Below, one piece after another: positions 17,809 through 26,789 of a stretch of 64,000 nt of DNA. Each line of letters starts with the position of its first letter. The first letter of the stretch is position 1. This DNA comes from an uncultured Eubacteriales bacterium (lineage in GTDB: Bacteria; Bacillota; Clostridia; TANB77; UBA1234): the NCBI GenBank assembly GCA_949283575.1, contig CASDSU010000035.1, positions 1 to 64,000 on the forward strand, given 5' to 3'. The notes beneath the pieces were generated by a model. That model was given only the letters and a program-made list of their open reading frames with translations. It ran no database searches and was not told where the DNA came from. Position numbers and translations under genes: made by a program.

Positions 17809-19024
17809 GTGTCCATTTATTGACTGCGAACCATATCCTATTACCTATCATGATAGAACATATTTACCACTAAGGAATATTGCACAGTTAGTTGATTTAG
17901 AAGTTGATTATGATGAGGTAAATGAAATTGCAATATTAGAAAACAAGTTTGATAATTTTTTAGATGCTTATACTACTATAATAAATAATAATATTAAGAC
18001 TGAAGGAAAAGATAGTATCAAATATGAATTAGTATATTTTAATAATGATGATATTCCAGATTTGATGTACGGTAATCCTGGATATTGGACGGCTATTGCT
18101 GTGTATAAAAATAACTCATTATTATTTCCAATCGATGAAATGCGGAATTGGATATGGTGCATTTGGAAGACCTGGTTTTAACTTTGATGAGAAAAGTAGT
18201 ACTATAATAGATTATGATTCTGACTATGCTGGTGGAATATCAACTGTATCATATACTATTTTTAAAGACGACTTATCTGAGTCGGTTCATATGCATTCAA
18301 TACAAATAGGCACAACTCCAGATCAGCTTGAAGAGAAAGAGCTATATAATGAGATTTTGGATTATTATGAGAAATATGGAGTATTGATTGCTATGTACAA
18401 AAATCAGAAAGTGAGATTTTCGAATTATTAGTTAATGAAGTAGACGAGTATATAAAAAATGAAAATATAGGAAAATATATTTCTGAAGCGTATGGAAAAA
18501 ACATTATTGATGTAAATGGAAAACAAGAAAGCGTTTATGATTATGTAGTAGAATTATCTCGTGATAATAAAAATGATTTGCTTAAGGTTGATACGGAAAA
18601 CAATGATATATTATTATATTTTGAAGAAAATGGCGAGTTTAAAGTGGGACATCTAAGAGATGATAGTAAATTAAGTGGAAGTATAAATTGTATATATATT
18701 AAAAATAATGAACTATTTGGAGATGCTATTTATGTGTCGACTGAAGAACAGGATGAGAACAAAAACAGAAAAACTTTATATGAATTATCAGTTGATGTAA
18801 ATACTAACTTTTATATTTCTAATTATTGGGCGAAAGAGGAAGAACTTGATCCAGTTACCAAAAAAATATTAGGTGTTAAATACTATGAAAAAGGTAATTA
18901 TTCTAGTAATTATAAAGAAAAGGAAATAGATGAATCTGCGTTCGAATGGAGAATTGATTATAATACCAAAACGAAAGAAGACACAAAAGTTAGAACTATA
19001 TATAATTTAGAAAAAATATTCTAA
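17809..19024 (+). pseudogene. Decayed secreted protein with copper-amine-oxidase-like N-terminal (stalk) repeat
   Basis: Three collinear open stretches in alternating frames make one broken protein. The first carries PITYHDRTYLPLRNIAQLVD and following residues, the typical amine-oxidase N-terminal-like stalk motif of clostridial surface proteins. The frame breaks at CGG 18143-18145 and continues one base on (GIGYGAFGRPGFNF). It breaks again near the A5 run at 18398-18402 and continues (SESEIFELLVNEVDEYI) to TAA at 19022-19024. No start codon or signal peptide remains, because the 5' end is cut by the tRNA terminator. The remainder is acidic and of unknown fold. Confidence 0.75.
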
Positions 19025-19146
19025 TGGTAGTTTTTGTAAATGATTGTTGACAAAATTGTAATTCCACATCCGGATCGCTTCTTTGAAGAAATGAGAAGAA
19101 AATAGGAAGAAAAATCTTTTTTTGATGCATTGGCTATGGAGCATAT

Positions 19147-19329
19147 GTGTACGTAAGGCGTAAAGAACCGGAAGACGGAGCCATTGAATTTAGTGATGTC
19201 GTAAATGATGTTGAGCCAAAAGAATTTGAGGCTAAGGATGCGAAGATAAAGGAATTCAAACAGGTTGTTGCTGAAATGAAAGCAATGAATATTCCTACTT
19301 CGGTGATGTTAGAACTTGTAAATAAATAA
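19147..19329 (+). CDS. Short acidic hypothetical protein or gene fragment
   Basis: 60 residues from GTG 19147, with GGAG seven bases upstream. Highly charged and probably helical, no membrane segment, no family recognised. The 120 bases before it hold another tiny open stretch ending at 19104 and no clear promoter, so this may be the tail of a lost gene. Low certainty. Confidence 0.3.
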   Translation: MYVRRKEPEDGAIEFSDVVNDVEPKEFEAKDAKIKEFKQVVAEMKAMNIPTSVMLELVNK

Positions 19330-19372
19330 TGTAATGCCTCCACATGTGTATATCGTGTGGGGGTACATTATT
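19328..19372 (+). terminator. Hairpin, possible terminator
   Basis: An imperfect stem (about 19328-19344 with 19356-19369) rich in G-C and G-U pairs, followed by ATTATTTA. It precedes the promoter of the next gene. Confidence 0.45.
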
Positions 19373-19387
19373 TACTAAAAAAAACAA

Positions 19388-19416
19388 TTGCAAATTATGT
19401 CGATAAATGGTAAAAT
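19388..19416 (+). promoter_or_regulatory. Promoter of the DUF4282-like gene
   Basis: TTGCAA (19388-19393) and TAAAAT (19411-19416) separated by 17 bases, 25 bases upstream of ATG 19441. Confidence 0.6.
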
Positions 19417-19440
19417 GTTCTAAGATAAGGGGGGAAAAAG

Positions 19441-19869
19441 ATGAACTGGGAATTTATATGGTTGATTATTTCTGCTGTATTAGCTGTAGTTGGAGCAATA
19501 GTATTACCTTTAACTTTCTTAAGTACTAAAAATGAAGGAAAATTCAAAGGATTCTTAGGTTGGATGTACGATTTTTTAACATTCAAAAAGATGATGCTTG
19601 AAGCGTTATTAAAAGGATTATATTTAGTATTTGTGATTTTCATTACTTTAGGTTCGTTTGCTATGCTGAGCCAATCATTTATACCATTTATTGTTACTCT
19701 AGTACTTGGAAACATATCTGCAAGAATAGTTTATGAATTTTCATTAATATTATTGTTAATTTGCAGAAATACTACAGATATCAGCAAAAAACTTTCTGTT
19801 AATAATCCTGTTGTAAAAAAAGTAGAAGCAAAAACAGAAACAAAAGCTGAAGAAAAAGTAGAGGCTTAG
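19441..19869 (+). CDS. Small integral membrane protein, DUF4282-like
   Basis: 142 residues. A hydrophobic N-terminal segment (5-27), two central membrane segments (about 60-80 and 84-107) and a lysine/glutamate/alanine tail. The middle (FLTFKKMM ... LVLGNISARIVYEFSLILLLICRNTTDISKKL) resembles the DUF4282 pattern with an Arg-x3-Glu at the end of the last helix. The role of that family is unknown. The start follows a G-rich ribosome site (AAGGGGGG). Confidence 0.65.
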   Translation: MNWEFIWLIISAVLAVVGAIVLPLTFLSTKNEGKFKGFLGWMYDFLTFKKMMLEALLKGLYLVFVIFITLGSFAMLSQSFIPFIVTLVLGNISARIVYEFSLILLLICRNTTDISKKLSVNNPVVKKVEAKTETKAEEKVEA

Positions 19870-19877
19870 TTAAATAT

Positions 19878-19912
19878 AAAAGGAGCTACAAATATGTAGT
19901 TCCTTTTTGTTT
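19878..19912. terminator. Bidirectional terminator
   Basis: AAAAGGAGCTACA and TGTAGTTCCTTTT pair around AATA, with T on one side and A on the other, so it can serve both the upstream gene and the converging trmL gene. Confidence 0.8.
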
Positions 19913-20425
19913 TTATAAATCATATTTTTCATTTAAATATATACTTGTTTCTTCAAGCTCATTGAAGTTTGCTTGTCTTAAAAGTTCATAGACAACTATT
20001 GCAACAGAATTTGAAAGATTAAGAGAACGCAAGTCTTTTTTCATTGGAATTCTTATTGCTGTTTCTAAATTATCAAGTAACAATTCTTCAGGCAATCCTT
20101 TTGTTTCTTTTCCAAATAGAATAAATACATTTTCAAATTTCGAAAAATCAACTTCAGTGTAGCTTTTTTGTCCTTTTGTAGTTAAAAAATACATATTATT
20201 TTCAGATGGAGGATATTTTTCTAAAAAAGCAGGTAATGATGCGTGTTCCTCAATATCTACTTTATCCCAATAGTCTAAACCAGCACGTTTAACCTGTTTT
20301 TCAGATATATCAAAGCCAAGAGGATGAACTAGGTGCAATTTTGAGTCTGTTGCAGCACAAGTTCTAGCTATATTCCCAGTGTTTTGAGGTATTTCAGGTT
20401 CAACTAATACGACATTTATTTTCAT
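19913..20425 (-). CDS. trmL: tRNA (cytidine/uridine(34)-2'-O)-methyltransferase TrmL
   Basis: 170 residues with the SPOUT knot signature of TrmL/YibK: VVLVEPEIPQNTGNIARTC at the N-terminus, LVHPLGFDIS, then LFGKETKGLP and IRIPM ... SLNLSNSVAIVVYELLRQ at the C-terminus. These bind S-adenosylmethionine and methylate the wobble ribose of tRNA-Leu. The length is typical. An AAAGGAG ribosome site precedes its ATG on the minus strand. Confidence 0.93.
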   Translation of the reverse strand: MKINVVLVEPEIPQNTGNIARTCAATDSKLHLVHPLGFDISEKQVKRAGLDYWDKVDIEEHASLPAFLEKYPPSENNMYFLTTKGQKSYTEVDFSKFENVFILFGKETKGLPEELLLDNLETAIRIPMKKDLRSLNLSNSVAIVVYELLRQANFNELEETSIYLNEKYDL

Positions 20426-20526
20426 AATTTATAACTCCTTTTACATAATTCTTATAAAAAGATACCATAAAAAGTAAGAAAAAGCAAGAAATGGGAGAAA
20501 GGGGACGAAATCATGCTTTTTCTAAA

Positions 20527-20550
20527 TTTTTGTTGTCAAAACAACAAAAA
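20527..20550. repeat. Perfect inverted repeat upstream of secG
   Basis: TTTTTGTTGT and ACAACAAAAA flank CAAA. It overlaps TTGTCA (20533-20538), a possible -35 for secG (with TTAATA 20555-20560), and lies between divergent trmL and secG. It could be an operator or a weak hairpin. Confidence 0.55.
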
Positions 20551-20592
20551 TATGTTAATATACTTTGTGTTATGAGATAAGGAGGAGAGACT

Positions 20593-20823
20593 ATGCAAAG
20601 CCTATTAACAATTTTACAAATATTGACAGGAATTATAGTTGTAATCTTAGTTCTATTACAAGACGGAAAAGAAGGAGCAAGCCTAGTTGCAAGCGAGGCA
20701 AATAGAGGCGGTTCAATGGGATCAAGTAGAGAAGCAAGATTAGCTAAATATACAAAATATGTAGCGTTTGTTTTTATAGTTCTTACTATTGCAGTAGGTT
20801 CATTGATGGCAATAAACGCTTAA
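20593..20823 (+). CDS. secG: Preprotein translocase subunit SecG
   Basis: 76 residues, two membrane segments (about 4-22 and 55-74) around the conserved loop LLQDGKEGASL ... GGSMGSSREARL. SecG supports SecYE during export. ATG 20593 follows AAGGAGGAG. It is a single-gene unit with its own terminator; no smpB/rnr/ssrA is seen here. Confidence 0.95.
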   Translation: MQSLLTILQILTGIIVVILVLLQDGKEGASLVASEANRGGSMGSSREARLAKYTKYVAFVFIVLTIAVGSLMAINA

Positions 20824-20858
20824 TAAATTCTTAATTACCGATTAAATTTAATAAAATA

Positions 20859-20902
20859 AAAAATAAGTGCATTGCAATTTTGCAATGGCACTTATTTTTG
20901 TG
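20859..20902. terminator. Bidirectional terminator between secG and the ger operon
   Basis: AAAAATAAGTGCATTGCAA pairs with TTGCAATGGCACTTATTTTT; poly-A and poly-T flanks allow use from both strands. Confidence 0.85.
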
Positions 20903-20915
20903 TTTTAAAATATCT

Positions 20916-22205
20916 TTAAATATTAGAAACTCGATGGAAAATGACTCTTGAAACATTTAAGTCAACATCAACATCTATGTTAATTTTTGTTTTTTCATAT
21001 ATTTCATTCCATTTTAAAGCCTCAAATTCTTTCCAAGTTAGAAATTCTTGTTTTACATATCTACCAATACCAGCGGTATCTGCATTGTAATTTTGGGTCA
21101 TTTTTATATATTTTTCAACTAAAGTTTTGATTTCTTTTTCGATATTTGTTGTAAGGATATTTTTATTTTCTTTATCTAGATAGTCTGTTATACTGGTCGA
21201 GGATCGTAAATGACCAGTTAATTTAATTGTGATGTTGATTTCAGGAATATTGTTTTTCATAGTTACATCATATTTACATTTTTTTTCTTGTTTTAAAAAT
21301 ATACTAGCAAGCTTTCCACTTTCTTTTGCATCTTCTACCGTGATCTCTCCCTGCTTTAATTCATTAGTTAAAATTAGATGTGACATTATTAAATCTTGTG
21401 GAATCTCTCCAACCATTTTACTTCCTTTAAACACAGCAAGACCAGCAAATTTCTTTTGTGAATTTTCTTTGTCACCTTGAGAAGAGCTTGAACCTTGTAA
21501 ATTTTGACCTTCTGAAGAGCCTCCTGTTGAGTTTTGCTCAGAATTTTTAGAATCGTTAGAGTTTCCAGATTTTTTTGAAGTATCAGAATCATCACCAGAT
21601 TTCTTGTTGGAAAGTAGTATTATTGCAGAATCTCGCTCTATTGAAGTTGTTGCGGTGTAAAAATCTATGAGTTCACTTTTGGCACTTTCATTTGTATGAT
21701 TTTGTGAAGTAAAAAGAAGTTCATAATATCTTGCAGGGCTGGATTCCAAGTCTGGTGTAATATTTTTTAAAAAATCCTTTGCCGAATTTTTACATATTGC
21801 TACTGTTGTTTTGGGTCTAATGGAAACATTACTGATTAAACTATTTATATGTCCAAATAAATCATTTTTTGCAAGTTCTTCTGAATATACAATTAATTTA
21901 ACATGTGATAGATTTACTTCTTTACTTGTTAGCGCGTTAACTTTTGAGTTACCAACATAAAGTGAAGGAGCTGAAACTGTATACGTAGTAAAATTTTCTT
22001 CACCGGTTTTTCCTTCATTTGATGAAACTTTTAATGGTATGGCTATTTGATAAGTTATGTCTAAGTTATTACCACTACCAATGTCTGCACCAATGCCGAT
22101 AACATATGCAAGATTGTCTAATTCATTTTTGTTGTAGCATCCAGTAGTTAAGAAGAGCGACAATAGTAAAATCAAAATTAATTTAAAAGATTTATTATGT
22201 TGCAT
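20916..22205 (-). CDS. gerC: Ger(x)C family spore germination lipoprotein
   Basis: 429 residues with a lipoprotein signal (about 1-22, lipobox LTTG-C) and then YNKNELDNLAYVIGIGADI, typical of GerC subunits. A serine/asparagine/lysine-rich low-complexity insert (about 205-250) splits the domain. The C-terminal half has the GerC domain III pattern (KCKYDVTMKNNIPEINITIKL). GerC is the outer-leaflet lipoprotein of the germinant receptor and acts with GerA and GerB. It overlaps gerB by 11 bases and is the third gene of the operon. Confidence 0.9.
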   Translation of the reverse strand: MQHNKSFKLILILLLSLFLTTGCYNKNELDNLAYVIGIGADIGSGNNLDITYQIAIPLKVSSNEGKTGEENFTTYTVSAPSLYVGNSKVNALTSKEVNLSHVKLIVYSEELAKNDLFGHINSLISNVSIRPKTTVAICKNSAKDFLKNITPDLESSPARYYELLFTSQNHTNESAKSELIDFYTATTSIERDSAIILLSNKKSGDDSDTSKKSGNSNDSKNSEQNSTGGSSEGQNLQGSSSSQGDKENSQKKFAGLAVFKGSKMVGEIPQDLIMSHLILTNELKQGEITVEDAKESGKLASIFLKQEKKCKYDVTMKNNIPEINITIKLTGHLRSSTSITDYLDKENKNILTTNIEKEIKTLVEKYIKMTQNYNADTAGIGRYVKQEFLTWKEFEALKWNEIYEKTKINIDVDVDLNVSRVIFHRVSNI

Positions 22206-23295
22206 AATTAGTCTCCTTATTATTTTTAGAGTTTTTTAAGTTAGCTAAAAGTATGAGTATAAAAGGGTATACAACAATTAAAAGCGGTGATAAATATATT
22301 GAAAGAATTTCTCTAAATTTTAGTATATCAATATATGATGCAAGAATTCTGCTTAGTACAAGTACAGCAATACAAGCGATTACAAGGAATAATTTTGAGT
22401 TTTTGATATTAAAAATCTTTTTCAATATCAAAACGGAAAAACTGATTCCAATAGTAAGGTAAATAAACGTTGCTATAAGCCAAAGTAATACAAAAATAGA
22501 TTCTACACGTTGAACAAATCTGCCGTAACTAATTAATTTTGTAAGTTCAAAAAAAGGTAAATAGTTATCTGTAAGTGATGGATACGACATGACGCCAAAT
22601 ATTAGAAAAAATGCACTAAGTAAGAAAAAGGCTATCATGAAAAATGAGTTTCTAGCAGTTTTTTTTAAATTCTTCACATTTGGTGCGATTAGGAAAAGAA
22701 GCGCTAAGCTTTCGTAACCAGAGATTTTATATGCGCCACCTACGAAAAGGTCCGAGATGCCGTTGCCGAAAACAGGAGTAAAGTTCGTTAAATCTATACT
22801 TGGAATAAGTGCGAAAAACATTCCGATGAAACCTATAATCATAAATGGGGCAAGTATAGTACTTGCACGAAAAATACCTTTTAATCCGATGAGGCAACCT
22901 ATAAGTACAGTGATTATAAATAGTAACGAAATGTAGATTGAAGGTGCTTCATCGAATAAAATATTTCGTACATTTTCATTAAATTCACTAAGTGTTATTA
23001 CTGCTGCGGTCATCAGATAAAGAACTACAAGAAGTCCAGTAATATATTTCAAAGGTTTTCCGCCTGCGATTTCTGCGACATCTAAAATGTCTCTGTTTTT
23101 GTATTTCGAAAAGAGTTTAAAAAGTATAAAAAATAAAATCCCTGCAACTATGCTAGAGTAAACGGCATATAAGAAACTTGCTGTTCCAAAATAGTGTGCT
23201 GAAAAAGTAGGAAGCGTTAAAATAATTGGAATAATAGTCATGCATCCAAGAGTAGCAATGCATTCAAAGTTTTCAAGTAATCCTTTAAATATCAA
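22195..23295 (-). CDS. gerB: GerB-type spore germination permease
   Basis: 366 residues with about ten membrane segments and no large soluble domain, the form of the GerAB/endospore germination permease family within the APC superfamily. It is thought to bind the germinant in the inner spore membrane. The gene overlaps the C-terminal part of gerA by four bases and gerC by 11, showing translational coupling. Confidence 0.92.
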   Translation of the reverse strand: MIFKGLLENFECIATLGCMTIIPIILTLPTFSAHYFGTASFLYAVYSSIVAGILFFILFKLFSKYKNRDILDVAEIAGGKPLKYITGLLVVLYLMTAAVITLSEFNENVRNILFDEAPSIYISLLFIITVLIGCLIGLKGIFRASTILAPFMIIGFIGMFFALIPSIDLTNFTPVFGNGISDLFVGGAYKISGYESLALLFLIAPNVKNLKKTARNSFFMIAFFLLSAFFLIFGVMSYPSLTDNYLPFFELTKLISYGRFVQRVESIFVLLWLIATFIYLTIGISFSVLILKKIFNIKNSKLFLVIACIAVLVLSRILASYIDILKFREILSIYLSPLLIVVYPFILILLANLKNSKNNKETNYAT

Positions 23296-23717
23296 TTTGT
23301 ATTACCTCCTTTTTCACTTGTGTCCCATTTCCTTGAGATATGGGGTTCTCGTACAGGTTTTTTAGTTTTTAGAAATGCTGGACGGTTTTCTTTCTTCCAG
23401 ATAGGAAAGATAAATAAATCATCCCTGAATATTCCTTTTCGTGTTGGTGCAAAAGGTGTAAGATATGGAACCCCGAAAGAAGATGTAGAAGCTAGCAAAC
23501 AAAGATGAATGAATATACCAATTGCGAGTCCGAAAAAACCGGCAGTTGCACCAAGCAAAATATAGAAAAATCTTAAAATTCTAAAACTATAATTTAATGC
23601 ATAATTTGTTGTAACAAATGTGCTGATACCGGTAAGTGCAACGATAATTACTAAAATAGGACTAACTATATTGGCAGAAACGATAGCTTGCCCTAAAATT
23701 AATGTTCCAACAATTCC
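23292..23717 (-). pseudogene. gerA: GerA, C-terminal part in the +1 frame
   Basis: Continues GerA from GGA 23717-23715 with the remaining membrane segments (GIVGTLILGQ ... LLGATAGFFGLAIGIF) and the conserved LASTSSFGVPYLTPFAP, then a charged tail. An independent start (ATG 23762) would add 15 residues that fit no GerA, so it is best read as the second piece of a broken gerA. It overlaps the gerB start. Confidence 0.8.
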
Positions 23718-24936
23718 GAATTGTTGCACCCATAGGTGCTGGTGTTCTAATACTTGCTTCACGAATTATTTCAAAAGCAATTTCCATTATTAAAAGTTCA
23801 GTAAGCATCGTAAACGGGACTTTTTCGCGTGCGCCTGCAATTGCAAAAAGTAGATCTGTTGGAATCATTTCTTGGTGAAAATTACAAATGGATATATATA
23901 ATCCAGGCAAAAATATTGAAAGAAAAATTGCTGGCAATCTAAATATTCTGAGCATTTCAGCATAAGGAAATCTTAGATATGAATCCTCAGAAGCATGTGT
24001 GAAATCTGAAAAAATTGCTGGAACAACCAGTACATTATTACTTCCTTCAACAATTATTGCAACGCGTCCCTCAATAAGATGAGATGCTACTTTGTCTGGG
24101 CGTTCTGTGCTCAAAATTAGTGGATCAATAATAAATGTTTTATCTTCAATTAACTGTTCTAATTCTCCGCTATCAAGTAAATAGTCGATTTCAATTCCGT
24201 TCATTCTTCGTCTAACTTCATCGACAATTGAATCATTAGCAATTGTTGAAATATAAGCTATTGCGCATCTTGTTGTTGTTTCATTACCAATTTCAACGCT
24301 TTCAAAAATTAAATTTTCATCTTTAACAAATTTTCTAATCAAAGCAGTATTTGTTCGAAAATTTTCTATGAATCCTTCTGCAGGCCCTTTTAAATTCATT
24401 TCGATTTCAGATTTTGTAACACTTCGACCTGGAATGTTTTTCGTATCACATATAAGTGCATATGTTTCTCCATCAATAAATAAAGCGGAGTCTCCATGCA
24501 AAATATTTTCAACAACCTTTTCAAATGTTGAAACACCACTAACTTGACAATCTGTTAGTATCGAATTGCAAATGATGTCTTTTAAATTTGGAATTGATTT
24601 ATTTTTTAGAATACTTTTGGAGTCGTTTGTGTTAAATCTGTTATTTTCATTCATAAGTTCTCTTAAAATATAATTATTTATTATGTCATTATTTATAAGA
24701 CCATCATATGAAATTAAAAGACCCTTATAAAAAGTGTTATTTATGCAAATATTAATATTTCGAAATTGAACATCGTTTGATAATGGGTAATGAAGTAATT
24801 CTGATAAAAACTTTTTGTTTTCATCTAATGATGCATGTATATTAAGATCTTTTGAAAGTGTAGGAGTAGGTTCAGGTTTCTTTATATTAAATTCTTTTTT
24901 GTTATTTCTCATAAAACGTTTGAAAAAATTAAGCAT
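23662..24936 (-). CDS. gerA: GerA spore germination protein, N-terminal part (frameshifted)
   Basis: 424 residues, of which the first 406 are normal GerA: a soluble domain (about 30-290) and the first membrane segments (EMIPTDLLFAIAGAREKVPF ... IREASIRTPAPMGATI). At minus-strand CGG (23718-23716) the frame changes; the next 18 residues are nonsense. A single extra C before GGA restores GIVGTLILGQAIVSANIVSP in the overlapping frame. With a +1 shift the whole protein would be about 547 residues, the usual GerA length. The ribosome site GAGGTGAT precedes the ATG. It is either a real mutation, recoding, or an error of sequence. Confidence 0.85.
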   Translation of the reverse strand: MLNFFKRFMRNNKKEFNIKKPEPTPTLSKDLNIHASLDENKKFLSELLHYPLSNDVQFRNINICINNTFYKGLLISYDGLINNDIINNYILRELMNENNRFNTNDSKSILKNKSIPNLKDIICNSILTDCQVSGVSTFEKVVENILHGDSALFIDGETYALICDTKNIPGRSVTKSEIEMNLKGPAEGFIENFRTNTALIRKFVKDENLIFESVEIGNETTTRCAIAYISTIANDSIVDEVRRRMNGIEIDYLLDSGELEQLIEDKTFIIDPLILSTERPDKVASHLIEGRVAIIVEGSNNVLVVPAIFSDFTHASEDSYLRFPYAEMLRIFRLPAIFLSIFLPGLYISICNFHQEMIPTDLLFAIAGAREKVPFTMLTELLIMEIAFEIIREASIRTPAPMGATIRNCWNINFRASYRFCQYS

Positions 24937-25022
24937 AGATCACCTCGAAAATAGAAAAATCTACAATATATTTTGCACAATATTTTACAAAAAATTCATT
25001 GCTTTGGGATATTTGTGAATTC

Positions 25023-25051
25023 TTGACAATACATGGTAAATGATAGATAAT
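25023..25051 (+). promoter_or_regulatory. Promoter of the YlbF-like gene
   Basis: A perfect TTGACA (25023-25028) and GATAAT (25046-25051) with 17-base spacing. Confidence 0.7.
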
Positions 25052-25083
25052 CAAGGTATAGAAATTTTAGGAGGTTTGAAAAG

Positions 25084-25419
25084 ATGAATTCATACGATAA
25101 AGTACATGAATTAGTTAGAGCAATTAAAGATTGCAGAGAAGTTAGAGAATATTTAGAAATAAAAGAAGAACTTTATAAAGATGAAAAAACGAAAGCGATG
25201 ATAAAAGATTTTAGAGAGAAACAAGTTGAAGTTCAATCTTTATTAATGCAAGGCAAAGAAGCAGAGCAAGAAAAAATGGAAAAATTACAATCTTTATATA
25301 CAATACTTGCTTCAAATGTTAGAGTTAAAGAATTTTTTGATAAAGAAGTTGCGTTTGACGTAATGCTATCAGATATATACAAAATAATTGGTGAAGGTTT
25401 GAAAGAAATACTTGAGTAA
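25084..25419 (+). CDS. YlbF/YmcA family protein
   Basis: 111 residues, all helical in pattern, with the YlbF-family centre KAMIKDFREKQVEVQSLLMQGKEAEQE. In Bacillus the YlbF-YmcA-YaaT complex assists RNase Y maturation of mRNAs and affects competence and sporulation; in Clostridia the single homologue is unstudied here. GGAGG precedes ATG 25084. It is 21 bases upstream of the amidohydrolase gene and probably co-transcribed. Confidence 0.8.
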   Translation: MNSYDKVHELVRAIKDCREVREYLEIKEELYKDEKTKAMIKDFREKQVEVQSLLMQGKEAEQEKMEKLQSLYTILASNVRVKEFFDKEVAFDVMLSDIYKIIGEGLKEILE

Positions 25420-25440
25420 TGCAATAAAAGGAGAGGAAAC

Positions 25441-26715
25441 ATGAAGATTTTAATAAAAAATGGTTATATTGTTTCAATGGTTTCGGAAATAAAAAAAGGT
25501 GATATTTTAGTTGAAGACGATAGGATAAAAAGAATTGGTAATATAGATTGTGAAGTTGATAGAGTTATTAATGCGACTAACAAAATTGTAATGCCAGGTT
25601 TGATAAATGCGCATACGCATGTTGGTATGTCGCTTTTTAGAGGCTGTGCTGATGAGAAAGAACTTATGACATGGCTTCAAAAGGATATTTGGCCAGTTGA
25701 AGATAAAATGACGGCAAGTGATGTATATAGTGCATCAATGCTTTCAGGTATTGAAATGATTAAGAGTGGTACGACAACTTTTAATGATCAATATTTTTTT
25801 GAAGATGAAACTGCAAAAATGGCTGAAAGATTGGGTCTTCGTGCAATCCTTTCACGTTGTATAATTGGAGAGGGAGAAGAAGCTCTTAAGAGAGTTGCTG
25901 AATCTGAAGAATTGTATAATAACTGGCATAATAAAGCTGATGGAAGAATCAAGATATGCGTTGGCTTACATGCTCCATATACATGTCCGCCAGATACTAT
26001 CAGAAGAGGTGTTGAACTTGCTGATAGATTGGGAAGTCCAATACACATACATTATTTAGAGACAAAAGATGAAGTAAAACAAATGGCTGATAAATATCAA
26101 ATGACAGCTACTGAATACTTGAAAAAAGCTAATGTATTTAATTATCACGTTATGCTTGCACATGGAGTGCATATAGATAATGAATCAATTGAGACTTTGA
26201 AAGAAATAAGTGGAGGAATTGTTCATAATCCTGTTTCAAATCAAAAATTGGGTAGTGGAATTGCTGATATAAGAAAATTAAGATCAAACGGCATAAATGT
26301 TGCGCTTGGAACGGATGGACAAGGTAGTACAAATACGCTTGATATGTTTGAAGAGATAAAATCTGCTGCATATCTACAAAAAGTAATATATCAAAGTGCT
26401 ACGGCATTATCTGGCGAAGATGTTTTGAAAATGGCTACAATTGAAGGGGCTAAAGTTCTCGGAATAGATAGTGAGGTAGGTTCTCTAGAAGAAAATAAAA
26501 AAGCGGATATAATCATAATTGATATAAACAAACCACATCTTTGTCCAATGCATGATATATATTCGTTACTTGCATATTCTGCAAATGGTGCAGATGTAGA
26601 AACAAGTATTATAAATGGACAAATTGTCATGGAAAATAGACAAATATTAAATGCAGACGAACAAGAAATAATGCGTGATTGTAGAAGAATAACAGAATCA
26701 TTGTTTAGAAGATAA
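25441..26715 (+). CDS. mtaD: Amidohydrolase: 5'-methylthioadenosine/S-adenosylhomocysteine (adenosine) deaminase family
   Basis: 424 residues of the TrzN/MtaD branch of the metal amidohydrolases. Metal and catalytic motifs are present in order: NAHTHVGMSLFRG near 56-68, GLHAPYTCPP near 175, HIHYLET near 205, HGVHID near 240 and GTDGQGSTNTLDMF near 290. The family deaminates MTA, SAH or adenosine, releasing ammonia. A nucleosidase acting on MTA/SAH is encoded at 38957, so this cell may have two routes. The start follows GGAGAGG. Confidence 0.88.
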   Translation: MKILIKNGYIVSMVSEIKKGDILVEDDRIKRIGNIDCEVDRVINATNKIVMPGLINAHTHVGMSLFRGCADEKELMTWLQKDIWPVEDKMTASDVYSASMLSGIEMIKSGTTTFNDQYFFEDETAKMAERLGLRAILSRCIIGEGEEALKRVAESEELYNNWHNKADGRIKICVGLHAPYTCPPDTIRRGVELADRLGSPIHIHYLETKDEVKQMADKYQMTATEYLKKANVFNYHVMLAHGVHIDNESIETLKEISGGIVHNPVSNQKLGSGIADIRKLRSNGINVALGTDGQGSTNTLDMFEEIKSAAYLQKVIYQSATALSGEDVLKMATIEGAKVLGIDSEVGSLEENKKADIIIIDINKPHLCPMHDIYSLLAYSANGADVETSIINGQIVMENRQILNADEQEIMRDCRRITESLFRR

Positions 26716-26727
26716 TAAATGTGTGAG

Positions 26728-26759
26728 GGGACGGTTTTTTGGAAAAAAGGAACCGTCCC
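26728..26759. repeat. Palindromic REP-like element (GGGACGGTT type)
   Basis: GGGACGGTT and AACCGTCCC flank a T/A-rich centre. The half-site resembles the terminal inverted repeats of the 38670-38861 element (GACGGTTCCTTTTTT). Confidence 0.7.
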
Positions 26760-26789
26760 AATTTACAATTTTTGAAAAGAGTGGAACAA

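Noticed and set aside
17697-19340. Integrative element inserted at tRNA-Asn
   Set aside because: No integrase gene and no repeated 3' tRNA end found downstream; only a decayed host-type gene follows.
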